Below are positions 24,627-33,540 of a stretch of 64,000 nucleotides of DNA, in pieces. Every line of letters starts with the position of its first letter. The stretch's first letter is position 1. Under the pieces are notes generated by a model. That model was not told where the DNA came from. It saw nothing but the letters and a program-made list of their open reading frames with translations, and did not search any database. This stretch comes from an uncultured Actinobaculum sp. (GTDB taxonomy: Bacteria; Actinomycetota; Actinomycetes; Actinomycetales; Actinomycetaceae): NCBI GenBank assembly GCA_938020505.1, contig CALIHR010000044.1, positions 1-64,000 of the forward strand, read 5' to 3'. Made by a program: the position numbers and the translations under genes.

Positions 24627-26921
24627 TCACGCGTCCTTGCGACGGCGACGAACGACGACAGCCGCGACGCCAGCCAGCAGGAGGCCGCCCGCAACCGCGC
24701 CGAGTCCGAGGACGGCGGCGCCGGTGTTGGCGAGCTCAGGCTTCTTAGGCTTGGGCGTGGCCTTCGGGGTCGGTGTGGGCGCGGGGGCAGGCGGGGTGGG
24801 CTTGCCCGGCTTGCCCGGCTTCACGACCGAGGTCAGCGTTTCGCTGGACTCGCCGCACTTTCCGGCCGCCAGAACCTTTCCGTTCTTGTCGTAGGTGGTC
24901 TCGACGAATCCATAGGTCACCTGGGCGTTGGCGTCCGTGGTGTAGGAGTCGGTCTTGTACTCACCGGCCTTGTCGGAGTGCTCGATGCGCTTGGAGGTCC
25001 AAATGGCGCTCTCGCACTTGGGAGCCTTGCCCTTGCCCCACGAGTAGAGCTTGACTTCGGTGTAGGCGCCCGAGGGGAAAGAGCCTTCGAGCTTGACGTT
25101 GTCGTGAATCTTGTCACCCGCGACGAGCTGCTTTCCGCCGTTCTCGGTGCTGGCCACCGTCGTCACCTTGCCGAAGGTCGGCTTGACGTGCTCGTTGGTG
25201 TCGAGCTCGGAGGTCTTGATCGCCGAGGTGCGGGAGTCGCCCTGGTAAGTAGAGACGATGACGTAGGTTCCCGCGCCGAGGTTCCAATTGACGACGAACT
25301 TGCTCGCGTCAATGGTGTAGGTGCCGTTCTTGGCGGGCGTTTCGACCGTGCCGAGCGGCTTCATGTTCTTCGTGGCGCCCTCGGTGATCTTGGTTCCCTC
25401 GGGGAAGAAGTAGATCGAGTGGCTGATCGTCTTGGAATCGGCCTTCCATTCGCCGACTCCTTGGAAGGAGCCGTGGTCCTCGGGGAAGCCGGAGACGTTC
25501 ACGAGATCCTGAACGCCGACCTTGCCGCCGCCCAAGTTGACCTGGGAGGCCTTCGTCTTGATGGACGGGGTCCACGGGGCCACTGTCGTCTCAGAGGCCT
25601 CGAAGAACGGCGAGGTGTAGTTCTTGACGTACTCCTTGTACTGGCCCTGGGCCGACTTCTCGACGCGCGCCTGGAAGAAGTAGAAGCCTTCGGAGGGCGC
25701 CTTCACCGTGTCGGCGGTGTCGAGGGTTCCGGGGCCGTTGAACGTCACATCGTAAGAGCCGATCTTCTTGCCGGCGAATGCCTTGCCGTCGTTCGTCTGA
25801 GCGACGGGAGACTTGAAGGGGCCGTAGACGTCGACCGTGGCCTTGACCGGAACGTACTTGTCCGATCCGGGGATCTTGGCCCAGTTGTCCGCCTTGGCGG
25901 TCACCGTGTCGACCAGGCTCGAGCCCTTGGCGATCTTCTTGGACTTGACCTGCGTGGAGATGGAGGGAGCGAACTCCGTGTTCTCCTTCTTGGCCTTCGC
26001 CGTGCCTTCGACCGGGGCCTTCTTGCCGAGAACGACGAGGTTCTGGCCGCGGATCGTCTTGCCGTGCGACGTGACGTTGCCGCTGGTGACCCAGGGCTTG
26101 GCGGTGGGAAGGTCCTTGACCACGAGCTTGACCGAGACTTCGCCTGGCCCGGTGGTCTTGATCTTGACGTTCTGGGCGGACTGAGACGTGGTTCCGCTCA
26201 GCGACTTGCCTTGGTTGGACTCAAAGACGGCCGGGCCGGAGAGCTGGAGGGTGTAGGAGTATCCCGACATCCACTTGCCGCTCTGGGCGGTCGCGCCGAT
26301 GTTCGTGATCGAGCCCTCGTTGCCGCTCTTGGCCAGTTCGAGCTTCGGAGCGACGTTGTAGGGGCCCGCCTCCTCAACGGCCCTTGCGAAGACGTTCTTG
26401 GACATCTGCACGGCGTTGCCGAGCTGCGCGTTGCCGTCGCCCAGCCTGCCTTGCTCCTGCAGCTGGTAGATGCTGTGCTCGAAGGTTCCGGCGGCGCGAA
26501 TGATGCCGATCTGGTAGGCGGCGGCCCGCACGCCGTTGGACGTCTCGGCGTTCGAGGCGATCCAGGCGATCCTTCCGAGGGTCGTCGCGTCCGTGATTCC
26601 GTAGGCCCGGGTTCCGCCGAGCTGCTGGTGGTAGCCTCCCACGAAGGTGGCGACTCTCAGCGAGTTCACGGGCTTGGCTTCGCTCATGTCCGTCCACGTG
26701 ACAGACGGGGCCGCGGCCGAAAGGCCGTCGCCGTCCGCTGCGCACATGTACTTCTGGTTGTTGGGGCCCAAGATGACCCCGTGGTTTCCTGTGTATCCGG
26801 CGCCGACGCTCGGTCCGTCTGACCAGCCCGGTGCGGAGGCATATGTCGGTACCGCGGCGCCAGCGACGGCTAGCGCACCGATTCCGGCGACTGCGGTGAG
26901 TCTTTTCAATCGCCTAAACAA
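24627..26921 (-). CDS. Sortase-anchored surface protein with probable thioester domain (LANTG)
   Basis: 764 residues. A basic start and hydrophobic helix (RRLKRLTAVAGIGALAVAGAA) end in TYASA, a signal-peptidase site near residue 30. The N-terminal domain has Cys60 in KYMCAADG, RIAWIASN at 117-124 and Gln137 in RAAAYQIG, the arrangement of Cys-Gln thioester (TQXA) adhesin domains. Several Ig-like beta domains follow, then a Pro/Thr/Lys linker, LANTG at 730-734, a membrane helix and RRRRK. LAXTG is the motif favoured by class E sortases. TTG at 26921 is chosen because GAAAGGAA lies eight bases upstream and the signal peptide then starts correctly. The bond and ligand are inference. Confidence 0.85.
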   Translation of the reverse strand: MFRRLKRLTAVAGIGALAVAGAAVPTYASAPGWSDGPSVGAGYTGNHGVILGPNNQKYMCAADGDGLSAAAPSVTWTDMSEAKPVNSLRVATFVGGYHQQLGGTRAYGITDATTLGRIAWIASNAETSNGVRAAAYQIGIIRAAGTFEHSIYQLQEQGRLGDGNAQLGNAVQMSKNVFARAVEEAGPYNVAPKLELAKSGNEGSITNIGATAQSGKWMSGYSYTLQLSGPAVFESNQGKSLSGTTSQSAQNVKIKTTGPGEVSVKLVVKDLPTAKPWVTSGNVTSHGKTIRGQNLVVLGKKAPVEGTAKAKKENTEFAPSISTQVKSKKIAKGSSLVDTVTAKADNWAKIPGSDKYVPVKATVDVYGPFKSPVAQTNDGKAFAGKKIGSYDVTFNGPGTLDTADTVKAPSEGFYFFQARVEKSAQGQYKEYVKNYTSPFFEASETTVAPWTPSIKTKASQVNLGGGKVGVQDLVNVSGFPEDHGSFQGVGEWKADSKTISHSIYFFPEGTKITEGATKNMKPLGTVETPAKNGTYTIDASKFVVNWNLGAGTYVIVSTYQGDSRTSAIKTSELDTNEHVKPTFGKVTTVASTENGGKQLVAGDKIHDNVKLEGSFPSGAYTEVKLYSWGKGKAPKCESAIWTSKRIEHSDKAGEYKTDSYTTDANAQVTYGFVETTYDKNGKVLAAGKCGESSETLTSVVKPGKPGKPTPPAPAPTPTPKATPKPKKPELANTGAAVLGLGAVAGGLLLAGVAAVVVRRRRKDA

Positions 26922-27278
26922 GTTGTGTATTCCTTTCTCGGCAGCCCACGCGCGATGTGTGGGTGGGCCCTTGGTGTCCACGGGCATTGGCTTGGGGATC
27001 CGTGGTGAACGGGACCTCGCAAACGATCGGCCCCGCTCGAGAGATTCCGCTTTCAGCAAAACCCCTCATCCGCTTATCTTGTCAGAATCCCGGCGGGTTT
27101 ACATGCCGCTTTGCATTCTGATTCCGATCGTGCGGAGGCGTGCTGGCGTGAAAGCACTACACGAGTATACCTCCACTCGTGGGTTTTCACATTGTTCGCG
27201 AGGACGGCTTAGCGTTTTTTGAGCGTTTGAGGGCAATGGACGTGGTTTTCGGCGCTTTTGCATTGTAAGGTAAAACAC
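26922..27278. other. Divergent promoter region with nested inverted repeat
   Basis: 357 nt between the surface-protein and Nif3 genes. CACGAGT (27160-27166) and ACTCGTG (27175-27181) form a 7-bp inverted repeat with an 8-nt centre, nested inside GTGAAA (27148-27153) and TTTCAC (27185-27190). It could be an operator. TAAGGT at 27266-27271 is the -10 of the Nif3 gene. Confidence 0.5.
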
Positions 27279-28076
27279 ATGGCAGTACTTCGAGTGAGCG
27301 ACGTCGTCGCTGCAATGGACGGGTTGTTTCCTCCGTCTGCCGCACAGTCGTGGGACCGGGTCGGCCTGGCGGTCGGCGACGTCGACGCGGCCGTCACGCG
27401 GATCGGCTTCGCCGTCGACCCTTGCGAGGCGACGGTCGCCGAGGCGATCGAGCGAGGCGCGCAGCTGCTCGTCACCCATCATCCCCTGTACCTGCGGGGG
27501 ACCCATGCGGTGACCAGCGCCACCGGCAAGGGCAGGTGGACGATGGCCCTCGTCCGCGAAGGGATCGGCCTCTTTTCGGCGCACACGAACGCCGACGTCG
27601 CCGCCTCGACCTCCGCTTTGGCGGACCTCCTCGGCGTGGGGGTCGAGCGGCCGCTCGACGAGGAGACAGGCATCGGGGGAGTGGGCGAGCTCGAGGAGGC
27701 CATGACGCTCGCCGCCTTCGCCGCGAAGGTCGGCGAAGCCCTTCCCAAAGTCCCGGCGGGCGTTCTGGCCGCAGGGGACCCGGAGCGGGAGGTTCGCAGG
27801 GTCGCCCTCTGCTCGGGAGCGGGCGACTCTCTTTTGGAGGAGGCGAATGCCGCCGGGGCCGACGTCTTCCTGACGGCGGACCTCAGGCACCACCCAGCCA
27901 CGGACCACCTGTGGAACTCGGGCTGCGCGCTGGTGTGCGCGACGCACTGGGCGAGCGAGTGGCCGCTGCTAGGGGAGATGGCGCGTCGCCTGGCCGAATC
28001 GCTGGGTCCGAGCGCACCTGATGTCTACGTGTCGAAAATACCGACAGACCCCTGGAATATCGTTGTAAGGCAGTGA
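27279..28076 (+). CDS. Nif3-like dinuclear metal centre protein (GTP cyclohydrolase I type 2/NIF3 family)
   Basis: 265 residues of the NIF3 family, toroid-forming proteins with a two-metal site and a debated function. Metal-site stretches are LLVTHHPLYLRG (two His), LFSAHTNADVA and LTADLRHHPATDHLW near the C-terminus. ATG at 27279 is set by TAAGGT seven bases upstream (leaderless). The next gene begins two bases after its stop and encodes the zinc-ribbon family protein that is the usual partner in actinobacteria. Confidence 0.93.
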   Translation: MAVLRVSDVVAAMDGLFPPSAAQSWDRVGLAVGDVDAAVTRIGFAVDPCEATVAEAIERGAQLLVTHHPLYLRGTHAVTSATGKGRWTMALVREGIGLFSAHTNADVAASTSALADLLGVGVERPLDEETGIGGVGELEEAMTLAAFAAKVGEALPKVPAGVLAAGDPEREVRRVALCSGAGDSLLEEANAAGADVFLTADLRHHPATDHLWNSGCALVCATHWASEWPLLGEMARRLAESLGPSAPDVYVSKIPTDPWNIVVRQ

Positions 28077-28077
28077 T

Positions 28078-28809
28078 ATGGCAAAGGCACCGGCAAAAGA
28101 GCAACTGAAGCTTCTTGACATCGTCGAACTCGACAAAACCATCTCCAAACTCGACAAAAAGAACGAAAAGCATCCTCTCCGGCAGGAGCTGGGAACGCTC
28201 ATCAACGTTTCCGCCGCGCGTGCGCGTGACAAGGAGGCCGCACAGGAGCGCGCGCAAACCGCCCGCGACGAGCTGGCGGCCGCCGAGCGCGCGAGCGCCG
28301 CCTTGCGCAATCAGATTGACGGGAAAGAGGCGAAGCTCAACTCCGGCGTCGGCCTGACGAGCCGTGACCTCCTCGTGCTGCAAGACGAAATAGCCGGTTT
28401 GCGGAGCATGCTCGACGAAGCCTCCGAAGCCGAGTTCGCGGCCTTGGAAGGCGTCGAGAAGGCCGAGGCGGCCGTTGACGCGCTGTCCGCAGAGATTGAG
28501 CGCATCAAGGACGAGGTCCTCCGCGGCCGTTCTGAGCTCGAAGACGACGTCGCCTCGATCCTCGCCGAGCGGGAGAAGGTCCAAGCCGAACGCGACGAGC
28601 TGTTCGCTCCGCTTTCCCCGAGCCTCAAAGACGCTTACGAGAGATCGCGCAGGAGCGGAGGCTACGCGGTCATCGCAATGCAGCCCGACGGACGTACCGG
28701 CGTGGGAATTCCCCTCTCGCCCGTGGAGGTGGCGCAGATCAAGGCCCTTCCTGAGGACGAGGTCTATCTCTCCGAGGACTACGGCTGCATCATCGTGCGC
28801 CTGCCGTAA
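28078..28809 (+). CDS. COG1579/DUF164 coiled-coil protein with degenerate zinc ribbon
   Basis: 243 residues. Residues 1-190 form the long helical hairpin of the family (KLLDIVELDKTISKLDKKNEKHP, LLVLQDEIAGLRSMLDEASEAE, LAEREKVQAERDELFAPL). Relatives end in a C4 zinc ribbon of the form CxxC...CxxCGRILV. Here the aligned end reads MQPDGRTGVGIPLSPVEV and YLSEDYGCIIVRLP, with only one Cys left. The ribbon fold may remain without zinc. ATG at 28078 follows AAGG and the Nif3 stop by one base, so the pair is an operon. Function unknown. Confidence 0.88.
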   Translation: MAKAPAKEQLKLLDIVELDKTISKLDKKNEKHPLRQELGTLINVSAARARDKEAAQERAQTARDELAAAERASAALRNQIDGKEAKLNSGVGLTSRDLLVLQDEIAGLRSMLDEASEAEFAALEGVEKAEAAVDALSAEIERIKDEVLRGRSELEDDVASILAEREKVQAERDELFAPLSPSLKDAYERSRRSGGYAVIAMQPDGRTGVGIPLSPVEVAQIKALPEDEVYLSEDYGCIIVRLP

Positions 28810-28840
28810 GCCGCTGGCGCAGATTGCTCCGCTATATTGC

Positions 28841-29527
28841 TCATTCCACTATGAGGGTGAGGATTTTGAAGCGAGTTCCGCCGTCCTCGACGCCCACGCG
28901 TCCGATGCTTTCGGCGACGCCGACGATGTCTGAAGAGTCAGCGTCCAGAAGGGCGCGGGTCAGCAGGCCCGTGTAGTGCTCGGATTGATGGGGGTGCACT
29001 CGCCCCTCGGGGCCGGTCACGTAGACCTTCCACCAGTCTTCCGAAGGGTTCCACACCTGGTATTTGTCCGAGCGCATGTCGATGCAGACGTCGTGGCAAC
29101 GCAAGCCGGCCAGCTCGCGTTTCCAGAAGGACGAAAGCCTGCCCACCCTCGGAAGGGTGACGGACATGCTCAGGCGATAGCCGGGAATGAGGTCCTCGGC
29201 CTGGATGAGGCCGAACAGAGCGGAGAATATCCACACGTCGTCTCCGGGCCGCAGCTGCGCCGCCTTGTAAAACGGGCCCGCGTAGACGGACAAGGCGGGG
29301 GCGCACGGCAGGTTGTACAGGTCGCCTTGGAGGCGGACTGCGTTGGCTGCGCGTTTGCCGAGGCCGAGCGCCGAAAGCGCGTTTTTGCTTCGGGAGACGG
29401 AGGCGAGTTTGCCGGCGACGGCGCGGCGCGCCTCCGTCAACATGGGAAAGGAGAGCGACGGCAGATCGAGTGTGGGCCCCAGCAGCGGCGGCGTTTTGCG
29501 CTCGGAAGGAGAGAGGAGAATTCGCAT
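28841..29527 (-). CDS. yaaA: YaaA family peroxide-stress protein (DUF328)
   Basis: 228 residues. YaaA limits intracellular iron and DNA damage during peroxide stress in Escherichia coli. The family is clear from MRILLSPSERKT, LQGDLYNLPCAPALSVYAGPFYKA, RPGDDVWIFSALFGLIQAEDLIPGYRLSMSV and WNPSEDWWKVY. ATG at 29527 has a weak AAAGAG upstream. It is convergent with the zinc-ribbon gene and divergent from rnpB. Confidence 0.92.
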   Translation of the reverse strand: MRILLSPSERKTPPLLGPTLDLPSLSFPMLTEARRAVAGKLASVSRSKNALSALGLGKRAANAVRLQGDLYNLPCAPALSVYAGPFYKAAQLRPGDDVWIFSALFGLIQAEDLIPGYRLSMSVTLPRVGRLSSFWKRELAGLRCHDVCIDMRSDKYQVWNPSEDWWKVYVTGPEGRVHPHQSEHYTGLLTRALLDADSSDIVGVAESIGRVGVEDGGTRFKILTLIVE

Positions 29528-29635
29528 GTTCGTTCACTCTTTCATGTCTGAATCGGGAGGGCGCGTTTGAGTCGGGCGGGGTTTGGCTGTTGCCGAATCG
29601 GCTGTCGAGGCGATTCGGGGTAGGATTTTTCCTGC

Positions 29636-30002
29636 GAATGAGTCGGCCAGGCGGCCGCGTGGGTCGGCTTCGGCCGCGTCCACGAGGAACGTCCGGGCTC
29701 CACAGGGAACGGCGGTGGGTAACACCCACCCGGGGTGACCCGCGGGAAAGCGCCACAGAAAACAAACCGCCGCGCAAGCGGCAAGGGTGAAACGGCGGTG
29801 TAAGAGACCACCGCGCTTCGGGCGACCGAAGCGGCAGGGCAAGCCCCGCCGGGAGCAAGGCCAGACAGCGCGCGATGAGGCTTCCCGTCTAGCGCGCGGG
29901 TGGGCCGCTTGAGCCGCGCGGCAACGCGCGGCCTAGAGGGATGGCCGCCGCCGGATCCGCAGCGGATCCGGAACAGAACCCGGCGTATCGGCTGACTCAT
30001 TC
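29636..30002 (+). ncRNA. rnpB: RNase P RNA (type A)
   Basis: Catalytic RNA that removes tRNA 5' leaders. The conserved core is visible: GAGGAACGTCCGGGCTCCAC and AGGGAACGGCGGTGGGTAAC near the 5' side, and AGAACCCGGCGTATCGGC near the 3' end. The two ends pair as helix P1 (GAATGAGTCGGCC with GGCTGACTCATTC), which fixes the limits. The length of ~367 nt is usual. Confidence 0.95.
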
Positions 30003-30150
30003 GCCCCGCTCTCAATGGTTCCGTTCTCTCAATCGTCCCGCCTTTCACCGGTTCGGCCGCCTCGGCGGCGCCTTTCATTCGCCCGCTTTTCGCCGTCGCC
30101 GTTCTCTGCGTGCGGGGCGCGGCATGCCGATCGCCGCCCCGTGCGGCGCG

Positions 30151-31050
30151 TCACGGGCGCAGGCCGAGCTCGGGGTCGGAGGGAAGAGTGAGGATCTCCG
30201 CCCCGTCCTCCGTCACCGCGAGGGTGTGCTCCCACTGGGCAGTTCTGCCGCGGTCCCGGGTCACGACCGTCCATCCGTCGTCCCACTGATCCCAGGCGAT
30301 GTCGCCCAAGGTGAGCATCGGCTCGATTGTGAAGACCATGCCGACCTCCATGACGGTCGCATGGGAAGGGGCGGCGTCGTAGTGGGGGACGATGAGGCCG
30401 GAGTGGAAGGCTTCGCCGACGCCGTGGCCCGTGTAATCCTCGACGACGCCGTAGTCGAACCGTTTGGCGTACGATTCGATGACGCGGCCGATGACGTTGA
30501 TCTGCCTGCCGGGCTTGACGGCCTTGATGCCTCTGAGCGTCGCGGCGCCCGTGCGTTCGATGAGCAGGCGCGACTCCTCGTCGACCTCGCCGACGGCGAA
30601 CATGGCGTTCGTGTCGCCGTGGACCCCGCCGATGTAGGCGGTCACGTCCAGGTTGACGATGTCGCCGTCCTTGAGCACGGTCGAGTCCGGGATCCCGTGG
30701 CATATGACCTCGTTGACCGACGTGCAGATCGACTTCGGAAAGCCCATGTACCCGAGGCACGAAGGGTAGGCGCCGTGGTCGCACATGTACTCGTGGGCGA
30801 TTCGGTCGAGCTCGTCGGTCGTCACCCCGGGCGCGACGGCCTTGCCCGCCTCGTAGAGGGCGTCTGCCGCGATCCGGCCGGCAGCGCGTATTCGTTCGAT
30901 CGTCTCGGCGTCTTTGACGTCGGAGGCGGCGACGGCCTCCGGGCCGGAGTGGAACATGTACTCGGGGCGTTCGATGGCGGAGGGAACGACTCTCGGCGCG
31001 GAGACTGCGCCGGGAACGAGGGTGCCCAAGGGAGCGCGTTCAGCAAGCAT
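30151..31050 (-). CDS. map: Methionine aminopeptidase, type I
   Basis: Removes the initiator methionine after deformylation; a two-metal enzyme. 299 residues with a ~35-residue N-terminal extension typical of the actinobacterial form. Metal ligands sit in [20 protein letters not shown] (Asp, Asp), [10 protein letters not shown] (His), FTIEPML (Glu) and [10 protein letters not shown] (Glu). ATG at 31050 is leaderless: on the minus strand TATGCT lies six bases before it. Confidence 0.96.
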   Translation of the reverse strand: MLAERAPLGTLVPGAVSAPRVVPSAIERPEYMFHSGPEAVAASDVKDAETIERIRAAGRIAADALYEAGKAVAPGVTTDELDRIAHEYMCDHGAYPSCLGYMGFPKSICTSVNEVICHGIPDSTVLKDGDIVNLDVTAYIGGVHGDTNAMFAVGEVDEESRLLIERTGAATLRGIKAVKPGRQINVIGRVIESYAKRFDYGVVEDYTGHGVGEAFHSGLIVPHYDAAPSHATVMEVGMVFTIEPMLTLGDIAWDQWDDGWTVVTRDRGRTAQWEHTLAVTEDGAEILTLPSDPELGLRP

Positions 31051-31218
31051 GGTACAAGCATAGCCATGTAAAGCGGCTCCGCTGAGGCAAATGCCCGCTT
31101 GCCCGCCTCGGACTTCGAAGCCCTTCAGGGTTTAGACGGCGCCCGGAGTATGGAAGCCCCTGGGGTGGAGAAGCCGTTCGGGGTTGGCGTCGCTTGGGGT
31201 TGAGAAGCCGTTCGGAGC

Positions 31219-32022
31219 TTAGAAGCTGTTCTCCTCCGTGGGGAAGCCCCTGCCCTTGACCTCGTCGCGGAAACTCACAGCGGCAGAGGCCAAAGCGCCT
31301 CCCACGTCGCCGAATCGCTTGGAGAACCTGGGGCTCCAAGCGGTCATGCCGGCCATGTCCGTCCAGACGAGCACCTGCCCGTCGGTCGCCGCCCCCGCAC
31401 CGATGCCGATCGTCGGAATGCGGAGGATTCGCGTTATTTTCTTGGCGACGTCGGACGGAACCATCTCCAGGACGACGGCGGAGGCCCCAGCCTCTTGGAC
31501 GGCGACGGCGTCCTCGATGACGGCGTCCTTTTGCTCCCCTCGGCCCTGAACCCGAGGGCCGCCGAGTCGGTTCTCAGATTGCGGGGTGAATCCGATGTGG
31601 CCGACGACGAGGATACCGGCCTCGACAATCGCTTTGATGGCGGAGGCCTGCCGGAGTCCCCCTTCCAGTTTGACCGCGTGTGCGCCGGCTTTGATGAGGC
31701 GGACGGCGCTGGCGACCGCTAGCTGGCACGATTCCTCGTAGGATCCGAAGGGCAGGTCGGCCACGATGAAGGCTCTCTTGGCTCCGCGGGCGACGGCGGC
31801 GGTGGCGAGTTCCATCTCGCCCAAGCTGACGGAAACGGTGGATTCGTAACCGAGATAGGTGTTGCCGTAGGAATCGCCGACGAGAAGGACGTCGATCCCG
31901 GCGGCGTCGAAGATCCTCGCCGTGACGGCGTCGTAGCAGGTCAACATCGTGATGGGCTCGCGCTGTTCCTTCATCCGGCGAAGGCGCTGGACGCGGACTC
32001 GTTTGACTGTGTTGTCGCTCAT
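31219..32022 (-). CDS. panB: 3-methyl-2-oxobutanoate hydroxymethyltransferase (ketopantoate synthase)
   Basis: First committed step of pantothenate/CoA synthesis: adds a hydroxymethyl group from methylene-tetrahydrofolate to 2-oxoisovalerate. 267 residues. Typical PanB stretches are MLTCYDAVTARIFDAAGIDVLLVGDS, AVKLEGG, VGHIGFTPQS, VLEMVPSDVAKKIT and IGIGAGAATDGQVLVWTDM. ATG at 32022 follows TTAGGAG by four bases. No panC or panD is adjacent. Confidence 0.97.
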   Translation of the reverse strand: MSDNTVKRVRVQRLRRMKEQREPITMLTCYDAVTARIFDAAGIDVLLVGDSYGNTYLGYESTVSVSLGEMELATAAVARGAKRAFIVADLPFGSYEESCQLAVASAVRLIKAGAHAVKLEGGLRQASAIKAIVEAGILVVGHIGFTPQSENRLGGPRVQGRGEQKDAVIEDAVAVQEAGASAVVLEMVPSDVAKKITRILRIPTIGIGAGAATDGQVLVWTDMAGMTAWSPRFSKRFGDVGGALASAAVSFRDEVKGRGFPTEENSF

Positions 32023-32320
32023 TGCGCTCCTAACGTTTGCGCCCCATTGTACGGCCGAAAGCGCCGGCGCGCCCGCGGGGAGCCTTCGGGCCGCTTTCGG
32101 CGTTCCGTGCGACGCCTTGGTGCGGCGATGCGCCCGCGGGGAGTCCCCGTTCGGATCCGTTCGGAGCGGGCCGGATGCGACCCCGCGTCGCAGCCCGGGG
32201 CGAGACATGCGCCGGGGGCAACGCCCGATGGATAGGAATACCCGTTATCGTTGAGTGGGTGACGACGCGCCCAACGGTTGCGTAAGATGGTGGGCGGAAG
32301 GAGGGGCTCTGGCATCTCTC

Positions 32321-33493
32321 ATGTATTACGCAGGCATCAGCGGCGGGGAGTTCCTCGCGGGCATTGTCATCCTTGTGCTTTCGACGGTCGTTTTCGTGGC
32401 GGCCTTCTGGCCGAACCGCCAGTACAAGGACGTCGAACGGGGGACGTCCCCCAAGCCGGGGAGGCGATCCCGAATCGGCAGGTACCGAGACGGAATCCCC
32501 CCGGTCATTGCGGAGCCCCCGTCGATGACGCCGGCGGAGGCCGGCTTCGTCGCGCTCGACTGCGGGCCCTCGGACATGACCCTCGCGACGGTCGTCGACC
32601 TGGCCGCACGGGGGTACCTTTACATCGTCGAGTATCAGGAGCTGGCCATTCCCCGCAGCACCATCGTCCTCGTCGCCCGGAAGAAGCCTGGGCCGGAGTG
32701 CGACGAGACTGAAAGGGAATTGCTCAACCTCTTCCAGACGCCGGGAGCCGCAGAGGCCTCGGCCTTCGTTTCCGCCAGGCCGTTCGACGCCCGCTATTTC
32801 AGGTCGCAGCTGCTCGGCACCGGAGTGGCCAAGCTCGGCGCGCCCACGGCTCGAGCCTCCGGGCTTCGACGCTCGATCTCGCAGCGTTTGGGGGCTTTCG
32901 TCTTTCGGCGGGCGGTCGAAGACCACGAGTGGTTCGACCGCTGGCACGAGGCGGTGGTCAGCGCGGGCGCGCTCATGCTGGTGGGCGGCGCCGTCGCGTG
33001 GGTCGTCGCGGCGATCGGATGGTTCGCGGGCTGCATCAGCCATTTCTGGATGATCGTCTTCGGCGTGGCCGCCCTCGCAGGGGCGGCGACTTTCGCCGGG
33101 ACGGAGGGCCGCTCCGCCGACGGCAGCGCCGCCCACGATCAGGCGCTCGGGTTCCGCCGCTTTCTCGTCGAGGGCTCGCAGAACGCCGATCCTCGCCGCC
33201 TCAGCGGCTACGCGGGGTGGGCCGTCGCCCTCGACTGCGTCGACGAATGGGCGAAGTCCCTCGACGGCCTCACCGACAAGGGGTCGGTCGAAGAAATGGC
33301 TCCGTGGCTCACTTCGACCGAACGGAGTCTGGCCTCCTGGAGCGACGTCGCCGATGTGATCCGGCATTTTCGCGCGAGGATCCACGCCGAAGACAGCTCC
33401 GACGACTCCTCCGACCCTCTGCCGCCTCTGCGCGAGGGCTGGCAGGGCGCGCCCTCGTCGTGGCCCGAAGACAAAGCCCGCCCGGGAGGGTGA
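32321..33493 (+). CDS. DUF2207-type membrane protein, short form
   Basis: 390 residues. A helix near the start (FLAGIVILVLSTVVFVAAFW) leads to the conserved PPSMTPAEAGFVALDCGPSDMTLATVVDLAARGYLYIVEY module, which matches the second half of DUF2207 proteins. Two further helices follow (ALMLVGGAVAWVVAAIGWFAG, FWMIVFGVAALAGAATFA), then a cytosolic domain. Full-length relatives carry a signal peptide and an extracellular domain first; both are missing here. ATG at 32321 is chosen as the first clear start, but GGAGGGG is 14 bases away, so the start is uncertain. Function unknown. Confidence 0.75.
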   Translation: MYYAGISGGEFLAGIVILVLSTVVFVAAFWPNRQYKDVERGTSPKPGRRSRIGRYRDGIPPVIAEPPSMTPAEAGFVALDCGPSDMTLATVVDLAARGYLYIVEYQELAIPRSTIVLVARKKPGPECDETERELLNLFQTPGAAEASAFVSARPFDARYFRSQLLGTGVAKLGAPTARASGLRRSISQRLGAFVFRRAVEDHEWFDRWHEAVVSAGALMLVGGAVAWVVAAIGWFAGCISHFWMIVFGVAALAGAATFAGTEGRSADGSAAHDQALGFRRFLVEGSQNADPRRLSGYAGWAVALDCVDEWAKSLDGLTDKGSVEEMAPWLTSTERSLASWSDVADVIRHFRARIHAEDSSDDSSDPLPPLREGWQGAPSSWPEDKARPGG

Positions 33494-33540
33494 GCTCCGC
33501 CCGGAAGGGTGGCACAATGGGAGCCTAGCGAAGGAGCGTC

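Noticed and set aside
32023..32320. Possible riboswitch between panB and the DUF2207 gene
   Set aside because: No conserved riboswitch core could be matched by eye; the sequence is simply GC-rich with small hairpins.
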